NCBI GenBank assembly: GCA_025201705.1
Contig: MU616789.1
Span: 1 to 42,074, forward strand
Source: Dissophora ornata
Lineage: Eukaryota; Mortierellomycota; Mortierellomycetes; Mortierellales; Mortierellaceae
Length of the DNA: 42,074 nt
Direction: 5' to 3'
Below are positions 36,601 through 42,074 of this stretch, in pieces. Under the pieces are notes generated by a model. That model did no database searches and was not told where the DNA came from. It saw nothing but the letters and a program-made list of their open reading frames with translations. Position 1 is the first letter of the stretch; the number at the start of each line of letters is the position of its first letter. The translations under genes and the position numbers were made by a program.

Positions 36601-37053
36601 TCATCCTCGACGACTACGTCCGCAACATCCGCCCCAGAACGCAGACAGAAATCTCGTACCAGCTGCAAATGAATCCCAGATCTTTTCGGCAATCGAATCG
36701 TTCTCATCCAGATACAGACGGCCTTGAGCTGCCATGTGCGAAAGAACGTAGCGCCCCATGACTTGTTGGTCCCAGGTGTTGGGAGGTCTCTTATCTGTCC
36801 ACCGCATTGTGCTTGGTGATCTTGAAGATGCTTTCTTCAGTCTGACATAGCGAGAAAGAAATGTAAATCAACGATGTGTAATGAAAACAAATATTAACCT
36901 ATAGTCTTATACCGATAGGTAACTAGCAGTGGCGTACCTTGAGACGCGAGTGTAAGGTGTAGATGACCAGTCGATAGAACGCAGTGGTGGGAAGGCAGAG
37001 GTTGTAGGGCCCTGCACTCCATGTGCAATTCCTGTCATCTCGATGGATTCCAT
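36601..37053 (-). CDS. Small two-exon ORF in accessory region (unknown)
   Basis: Exons 37053-36938 and 36841-36601 join in frame to 118 codons. The intron (36937-36842) has a GTACGC donor and a TCTCGCTATGTCAG acceptor. The second exon encodes MRWTDKRPPNTWDQQVMGRY, LSHMAAQGRLYLDENDS and EKIWDSF, a compact Trp-containing charged segment that looks like a small DNA-binding or protein-binding domain, but I cannot name it. A further donor (AGCTG/GTACGA, 36660/36659) suggests the gene may once have continued. Upstream sequence in the same frame reaches into the 175-bp repeat, which supplies an acceptor-like TTTTTGGCGCAG, so the true start may lie further 5'. It may be a degraded element gene. Confidence 0.35.
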
Positions 37054-37123
37054 TTTGTGTATGGGCAGAAAGGATAAAGCAGTATGCATCCAATACTGTC
37101 GCTGTTGATAATATATGCGACCT

Positions 37124-37553
37124 GCCCCCAACAGATCAGTGAATGTTCTGATAGTTGTGGATATGATCAATGCCTCATGATTGTTCTGCGCCAAAAAAAA
37201 AAATATGTACGTTTCGTTTGTGGATTTACTTGCAATGCGCTCGGTGATTAGCTACTGATTGTTGACGCGACAAAACCACCAATATTAGTTGTGAGAATGG
37301 CCCCCAACATATCATTGAATGTTCTGATAGTTGTGGATATGATCAATGCTTCATGATTGTTCTGCGCCCAAAAAAAATGTACGTTTGTGGATTTGAATTT
37401 CTACTTGCAATGCGCTCGGTGATTAGCTACTGATTGTTGACGCGACAAAACCACCAATATTAGTTGTGAGAATGGCCCCCAACAGACCAGTGAATGTTCT
37501 GATAGTTGTGGAATGATCAATGCCTCATGATTGTTCTGCGCCAAAAAAAAAAA
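37124..37553. repeat. 175-bp tandem repeat, about 2.4 copies, exon-plus-intron-like
   Basis: Units begin at 37124, 37300 and 37475 (periods 176 and 175) with GCCCCCAACA and share GTTCTGATAGTTGTGG, TGATTGTTCTGCGCC plus an A run, and TTGACGCGACAAAACCACC. On the minus strand each unit shows a T-rich tract ending GGCGCAG (acceptor-like), an open stretch of about 39 codons, then GCAAGTA, so each unit looks like a duplicated exon with a roughly 45-nt intron. The leftmost copy diverges after GCCCCC. Confidence 0.85.
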
Positions 37554-37578
37554 AAGGCGGACTACAGGCAAGAAGAAC

Positions 37579-37588
37579 TATATAAATT
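37579..37588 (+). promoter_or_regulatory. TATA box of the XPG-like/Fanzor module
   Basis: TATATAAATT lies about 105 bp upstream of the XPG-like ATG, followed by a pyrimidine-rich CTCCATTCCACTCTGCTCAG stretch that could hold the transcription start. Confidence 0.5.
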
Positions 37589-37620
37589 ACTCCATTCCAC
37601 TCTGCTCAGATCTCTACTTC

Positions 37621-37687
37621 CCTCCAATTTCTACTGCCTCCCAATTAGTACTGCCCTCCAATTACTACTGCCTTCCAATTGATACTG
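37621..37687 (+). repeat. Four 17-bp iterons directly before the ATG
   Basis: Four degenerate copies of C(C/T)TCCAATT(N)2-3ACTG at 37621, 37637, 37654 and 37671 end four bases before the start codon. They could be binding sites for an element-encoded protein, or leader repeats in the mRNA. The core CCAATT is present in every copy. Confidence 0.8.
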
Positions 37688-37691
37688 CACA

Positions 37692-38870
37692 ATGGGTGTG
37701 AGGGGCTTACTGCCTTTGTTGAGGGACCATGAGACGCCTCAAACTGAAGTCCATGACTTCACTGCCCAGACAGTTCATGTTGACGTTATGGGGACGTACT
37801 TCGCTTTCCTCCGTGCTGGATACTTTTCAGCGCTTAGGAAGCAGGCAAGCAGTATGGCCAAGCACCAAAATGCTCAAGCAACATCGGTCCTATCTACAGC
37901 ATCAACAGGCAGTCAATTGTTCAACTTGGTGGTCATGGAAAACTGCGACTATGTCGATGCCACATTAATTCGGCCGTCTACACCCCCACAATCGTCCACC
38001 ACTCCACCCACCACTCCACCCACACCTCAACAATCATCGGCCGTTGTCATCCCATACCCTCAATTTTACTCCAATATTGCTGAAACCCTCAACGGCAAAT
38101 TAAGTCGATATGGCCTTTCTCCATCTAACGCGACACTACATTTTGACGGCATGTCTGCACGAGAGAAGCAAAAGGAGCATAGCATTCGTAGTGCAAGGAC
38201 GACCAAGAATCTTGCCGCTCTGACTAAGGAAACTAACAAATATTGCGCAGGTGGAAAGGGCAGCCCCGCCTCTATCTACCGAAGGGCGAAAAACAACACA
38301 GTCATCCCTCCCCAGGCTGTACAAATGATAGTGAACCATCTGCGGAATCTTGGGTGGATTGGCAGCAGCCTCTGCAATTGCGCCTTCGAATCGGATGTCT
38401 GTATTGCCGGCAGATGTCGCACGACTGACTATGTGATCAGTGGTGACTCGGATCTTCTCATCTACGATTCAGTTCACCAGCTCGCGATGCCTATTTATGG
38501 GGTCTGGCAGGCATTTAATCTATTTCGGAAAGCCGACATCCTCCGCGTTCTCAATATCACTTACGACCAGCTTGTGCTTCTTGGCATAATCACCAACAAC
38601 GATTACAACACTCATGTCCATGGTATGGGGGTTAAGGGAAACTTTGAGTTTGTTAAGAGCGCCCGGGTTCAGACCCACAGGACATCAAGTGCATCTGGCT
38701 CCGATCCTAAGGCGCCCTTTCGGGGCGCTGTGCAGAGTTACCTCCGATCCTATGGCAGTAGCAACTCGGTCTTGGGAGACTTCCAACACGCCATAGATGT
38801 CTTTGTTGGCAAAGCCGAGACGGCTGCGATGCCAAGCTCAACAGCACCACTCGCTTTACCAAACACATAA
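37692..38870 (+). CDS. FEN1/XPG-family structure-specific nuclease, coupled to Fanzor
   Basis: A 392-aa ORF starting MGVRGLLPLL, the usual XPG-family N-terminus whose second-residue Gly lies near the active site. All acidic metal-ligand positions of FEN1 have counterparts: D31 (VHVDVMG), D152 (HFDGMS), E233 and D235 (FESDVCIA), D252 and D254 (ISGDSDLLI), D304 (TNNDY). The last lies in an H3TH-like segment (LNITYDQLVLLGIITNNDY then HGMGVKG). The family cuts 5' flaps and branched DNA. A Ser/Thr/Pro/Gln linker (about 95-118) replaces part of the FEN1 arch region. There is no PCNA box that I can see. The ORF stops at TAA 38868-38870, but the same frame stays open beyond and splices in frame into the Fanzor coding region. 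It may therefore be the N-terminal domain of a fusion or a separate first cistron. Confidence 0.85.
   Translation: MGVRGLLPLLRDHETPQTEVHDFTAQTVHVDVMGTYFAFLRAGYFSALRKQASSMAKHQNAQATSVLSTASTGSQLFNLVVMENCDYVDATLIRPSTPPQSSTTPPTTPPTPQQSSAVVIPYPQFYSNIAETLNGKLSRYGLSPSNATLHFDGMSAREKQKEHSIRSARTTKNLAALTKETNKYCAGGKGSPASIYRRAKNNTVIPPQAVQMIVNHLRNLGWIGSSLCNCAFESDVCIAGRCRTTDYVISGDSDLLIYDSVHQLAMPIYGVWQAFNLFRKADILRVLNITYDQLVLLGIITNNDYNTHVHGMGVKGNFEFVKSARVQTHRTSSASGSDPKAPFRGAVQSYLRSYGSSNSVLGDFQHAIDVFVGKAETAAMPSSTAPLALPNT
38868..38870 (+). other. In-frame TAA between XPG-like and Fanzor parts
   Basis: The frame is open before (from 37692) and after it (to the donor at 39002). Explanations: a nonsense mutation (one base from CAA), a weak in-frame intron (donor GTCTTT at 38799 or GTTGGC at 38805, acceptor TTGAG ending 38897, CTGAT branch-like motif 12 nt before), or two cistrons with a second start at 38886. 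Confidence 0.7.
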
Positions 38871-38885
38871 ATTTCCGGCATTCTG

Positions 38886-41800
38886 ATGCAACTTGAGACT
38901 AGGAAGCTTAGGCGGCACCATGCACGGACAGCTGCATATCAGCTGGTCCAACAGTCCCCGCAGGCGCAACAGTCCCCGCAGGCACAACAAGGATCGCCAA
39001 GGTTTGTGTCTTTGATCTAAGCTCATTTTATATTACAATTTATATTGAGAAGACTTTGGCGTTGCCTCTAACTGTTGAGTATCTATATTTCCACTGTTTG
39101 GCGAAAACATAGAGTATTCACCAAGTACAAGTCTCCATATGACAAAGCGCATCCGCGCTACTCGCCTCGCATCATCGAGGATTATACCGCAGCCGCCTGT
39201 ATTACATCCGCCGAGTCATTGAAACTTGGCAAGAATCTCAAGCCTAAGAAAGTGGTCTATCCTCAGAAGAAAGATAAGGGGAAGGCCTCGACAAGGATAA
39301 GGATCAGTGGGTATGGTCATGTTAAAGAACCACCTACTAAAGGCGCCGCACAGACAGCAGGTAAAGGAAAAGACAAACGATCAAACAATAGGAGGTACAA
39401 AGCTCTCCTCGATGACGTGTATGCCACATCCGCACTCTCGATTGGATCCATCAAGGGAAATCTTCGCAACACCCCACATTTCAAGAATCCTGACATAGAC
39501 CTGATCGGCTCGACGCTGAACGATACGGTGCACAGCCTCAACAATTTACGACAATACATGTTCCAAGGCTTCCCGCTGTACATCTCAAAAGTCATTGAAC
39601 GCATTGCAAACAACAACTCCCGCGATCAAGCGGATCTTGGAAACTATCTTGATCCATTGCTGAACAGCAACATGATGGACGGTATATGTGGCCGCTTTTC
39701 AAGTCTCTTGACAGGTACAGCTCGCAACTTGAAGGCAAGTGGCGGAAGTGGCGACGATGGCGCTGAAAGAAACGAAGGCAACGAAGGTAACGAAGGCAAA
39801 AGAGGCCTGCGCGACATTTTGAGCGACATTTTGAGCTGCCAACCGCCAAAGCGACCAAGGACAGAAGCAAGTAGCAGCAGCAGAGGAAGCATTCACAGCG
39901 GCGATGGAGATGGTAGTGGAGGTAGTGGAGGTAGTGGTGGAGGTGGTGGTGGAGGTGGAGGTGGGGGCGGAGAGGGAGCAAGTGTCGGAGGTGGAAATTT
40001 TGGAGTGGGCAGTCGGGAGCGTCAACGAAGTAATGAAATTGCTCAACTGATATTCAAGGCGGTCACTAGTATCGACACGATGCCAAACCTCATTGTTGGC
40101 AAGGCGGTGGTGCGTGAGGTAGCAAGACGGGAAATGGCTCATGAGGTATCCAAGACTTTCAGACAGCACTACACAACCATGTGGCCGATCCTCAACGACA
40201 AGGTAATTTAGTTTGCTCATGAATATATGATGCATTTATCAAATAGGAGGTCCTGACTCTCGAATTCCATCGTTTAGGCTAAAGCATGTGGGCTTCCGAA
40301 TCAAGCTGACAATATTGACCGAGACAAAATCGATACCAAGGGCCTCATTTACAACTTCTGGACCCTGAACCAGTCACTGCCAGATAGCGCCCGGATTAGA
40401 TTCTGTCCCCAAGCTTCTTTGGAGATGGTTTTATGCTATTTTCTGAAGAGGCACTGGTTGAGACCCTTTGGCCCTCCAAGAAAGGACGACCACCAAGACA
40501 CGGAACGAAACAACAAGAGCCTATCCGGGTTGCCATGGATAGTTTCATGCAGCAGAGCAATGCCAAGCATTTGGTGCAAACGGACTATGGTGCGCTTATT
40601 CAGCAAATGTTCTTTGTCGGCCGTCCAAAAACGCAGCAATCGTCATACCATCGGAGGCTGATCACACAGAGCACATTGCAGGGATGGTCTATGGCAGGGA
40701 TTTCTAGTGGCAGCACTAGCACTACAAGATCGCCATTTTCGACAGCGACCCTGCAAAGCTACAAGCCGAATATGAAGACATATCGGAATGCTGAGAAGGC
40801 TAGCAAAGCGAATAATACGGTCAATGTTGTCCAAAAACCAGTGCTGCCATGGCATCCTGGCTTGGATAAGTACTACGTCCCTACCAACATGATCAGGACC
40901 AACGGTCTTGAGCTCCAGGTCTTGGCATTTGATCTCCGGAAACCCAAGCCGCCTCCATCTCGATACAAGATGGCCGAAACTCAAGTCAATATCGAGGATA
41001 TCGAACTCAAGTTCCCCTCTGCATTGGCCACACGCAGCGTTTTTGGCGGTCGCAATGTTAAAGTGGTCGGAATCGACCCCGGAGAGGTTGTATCTGCAGC
41101 GGTTTGTGGCATCAACTTGGATCAGAGAAATCCAAACAAGGTCTCGAATTTGCTGATCAAACGGGCAGCTCTATACGATCCTGTTCTACGCCATCGTGAA
41201 GCCATGAATATGGCCAAAAATACGCGCAGTATCCTTACTCCACAACAGACGGCCGTCAATACCGCCAGTCGGTCAGTCATTCTCCCTTCCGTGAACGACC
41301 TACAAAACAATCTGACGGGCTTTGGGGACGGGGGGCGCAAGGATGTTCAAACGCATTTCGAGCAGTGGAGTAGCTTATTCCTACAGCTAAGAATGTTCTA
41401 CGGCTCAATATCGTACAAGAAAAACGGATGGGCTCGGCGAAACGCCTTTCGAGCCGAGCGCGATTGGGCTGTTAATGGTCTACTCCGTTGTGCGGACCCT
41501 TCCCTTCGGGTCCATGAGAAAGCTAAAGGCCACGATGTCCTCTTTGTTTATGGAAATGCAAAGTTCAATACGCGGACCAAGCTGGCGTCACTGCACAAAA
41601 CCTTCAAGGGCTATTTCTTCAACAAGGTACTATCCCAATTTTATTTTTTATTCGAAATGATTGCCCCGCCTCTGACATAACAACCTGCTTTGAATGTTTC
41701 ATTTTAGGCCAGTGCCTTGGGGTACACTGTGGTGAGCACTGACGAATACAAAACCTCGTCGGTGTGCCCCAGATGCGATACCGATGTCGTCAAGCCGACA

Positions 41801-41944
41801 ATGCGGTCGTGCTATTGTACATCGTGCAAGCGTTATATCCACCGAGACATCCTCGGCGCGCACAATATCGCGCGCATTGGACACAGCTGGATTACGGCCC
41901 AGACGCGCCCTGCGGCCCTCAAGCGCCAAATAATCGTCAGCTGA
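38886..41944 (+). CDS. Fanzor (eukaryotic TnpB-like RNA-guided nuclease), with one apparent frameshift
   Basis: Exons: 38886(or earlier)-39001, 39080-40202, 40278-41626, 41708-41944. Splice phases match except within exon 3, where the frame moves by one base near 40400-40410; one extra base there would restore a single frame (about 941 aa from 38886). RuvC-I is KVVGIDPGEVVSAAV (Asp codon 41075-41077). The usual RuvC-II position reads FVYGNAKF, without glutamate, while DEYKTS offers the relocated glutamate known from Fanzors (codon 41744-41746). A zinc finger CPRC...CTSC follows, then RuvC-III HRDILGAHNI (Asp codon 41846-41848). The N-terminal half has a basic region, helical parts and a Gly/Ser-rich stretch (about 39900-40010) that is likely a flexible linker. 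Fanzors use a guide RNA from the element's right end to cut DNA. Family firm; activity uncertain because of the frameshift. Confidence 0.92.
40400..40410 (+). other. Apparent single-base deletion in Fanzor exon 3
   Basis: Upstream the coding frame gives GLIYNFWTLNQSLPDSARIR; downstream it is SFFGDGFMLFSEEALVETLW in the frame one base earlier. A TAG at 40397-40399 closes the downstream frame on its left, so the switch lies between it and the CCCC run at 40407-40410. Loss of one C from a five-C run would explain it. Confidence 0.75.
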
Positions 41945-42074
41945 ACTGACGAACACAATTTACTGTTAAGGTTCGTAAACCACCAGTCCGAGATCGATTC
42001 ATAATCCAGTGGTTCATAATCATAACGGTATGGACCGAAACTAACTATTTACGGCTACAGTAACTTGATCAAAG
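41945..42074 (+). other. Fanzor 3' flank, possible guide-RNA region (truncated)
   Basis: The 130 bases after the Fanzor stop include TTCATAATC twice (near 41998 and 42014). In Fanzor and TnpB systems the guide RNA normally comes from the 3' end of the ORF and the element's right end, so its scaffold would be expected here. I cannot predict its fold or boundary. Confidence 0.3.

Larger units (their letters stand above)
37054..37691. other. Repeat-bearing leader region of the nuclease module
   Basis: This is the space between the divergent minus-strand ORF and the plus-strand XPG-like ORF. It is filled by the 175-bp repeats (37124-37553), a TATA box (37579-37588) and four 17-bp iterons (37621-37687), each listed separately. 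Confidence 0.6.
37692..42074 (+). mobile_element. Fanzor-bearing mobile element, right end outside window
   Basis: The XPG-like ORF and Fanzor share strand, frame and leader, so they probably form one element. I could not find matching terminal inverted repeats or a target-site duplication; the left border may be in the repeat region before 37560 and the right border lies at or beyond the window end. The nearby GCR1_C-like and small minus-strand ORFs may belong to it or be older insertions. Confidence 0.55.

Noticed and set aside
37124..37553. CRISPR-like array
   Set aside because: Eukaryotic context, long 175-bp units, no short repeat-unique spacer pattern.
38868..38870. Stop-codon reassignment (TAA read as sense)
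   Set aside because: Housekeeping genes here end in TAA or TGA as normal stops (RRP5 and the acyltransferase end in TAA).
38886..41944. Prokaryotic TnpB from contamination
   Set aside because: Spliceosomal introns interrupt the gene and the relocated glutamate is of Fanzor type, so it belongs to the fungal genome.

Overview
The window looks like nuclear DNA of a filamentous fungus, most likely an early-diverging Mucoromycota/Mortierellomycota lineage. This is inferred from short GT-AG introns, fungal housekeeping proteins and protein style. I cannot name the species. There are no rRNA or tRNA genes that I can support. A run of 434 N (29300-29733) marks an assembly gap.

Housekeeping part (about 0.8-34.4 kb). 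In order: a casein kinase 1 delta/epsilon (Hrr25-like) gene on the minus strand; the rRNA-processing factor RRP5 on plus; an F-box protein on minus, convergent with RRP5; the spliceosomal DEAH-box helicase PRP2/DHX16 on plus, sharing a 191-bp bidirectional promoter with the F-box gene; an Mcm1/SRF-type MADS-box factor on minus; an L-type lectin cargo receptor (ERGIC-53/Emp47-like) on minus; a small serine-rich unknown protein on plus; a Gpt2/Sct1-type glycerol-3-phosphate acyltransferase on plus; and a multi-pass membrane protein resembling the UPF0658 Golgi family on plus. Exon junctions were worked out by hand. For each housekeeping gene the exon lengths add up to an open frame.

Accessory part (about 34.4 kb to the end). 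A short poly(A)-tailed insertion with a perfect 19-bp target-site duplication marks the edge. Next come a minus-strand ORF with a GCR1_C-like DNA-binding domain (interrupted upstream by an in-frame TAA), an AT-rich stretch with a perfect 18-bp palindrome and TTCACCG motifs, a small two-exon minus-strand ORF, and 2.4 copies of a 175-bp repeat that looks exon plus intron. Then a plus-strand module starts behind a TATA box and four 17-bp iterons. It encodes a FEN1/XPG-family flap nuclease with all expected acidic residues and, in the same reading frame beyond one TAA, a Fanzor (eukaryotic TnpB-like RNA-guided nuclease) with RuvC-I Asp, the relocated glutamate, a CxxC...CxxC zinc finger and RuvC-III Asp. 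The Fanzor frame carries one apparent single-base deletion.

The most interesting observation is this co-linear XPG-like nuclease plus Fanzor cassette: either one broken fusion gene or two adjacent cistrons of one mobile element. The right end, where a guide RNA would be expected, lies at or beyond the window edge.
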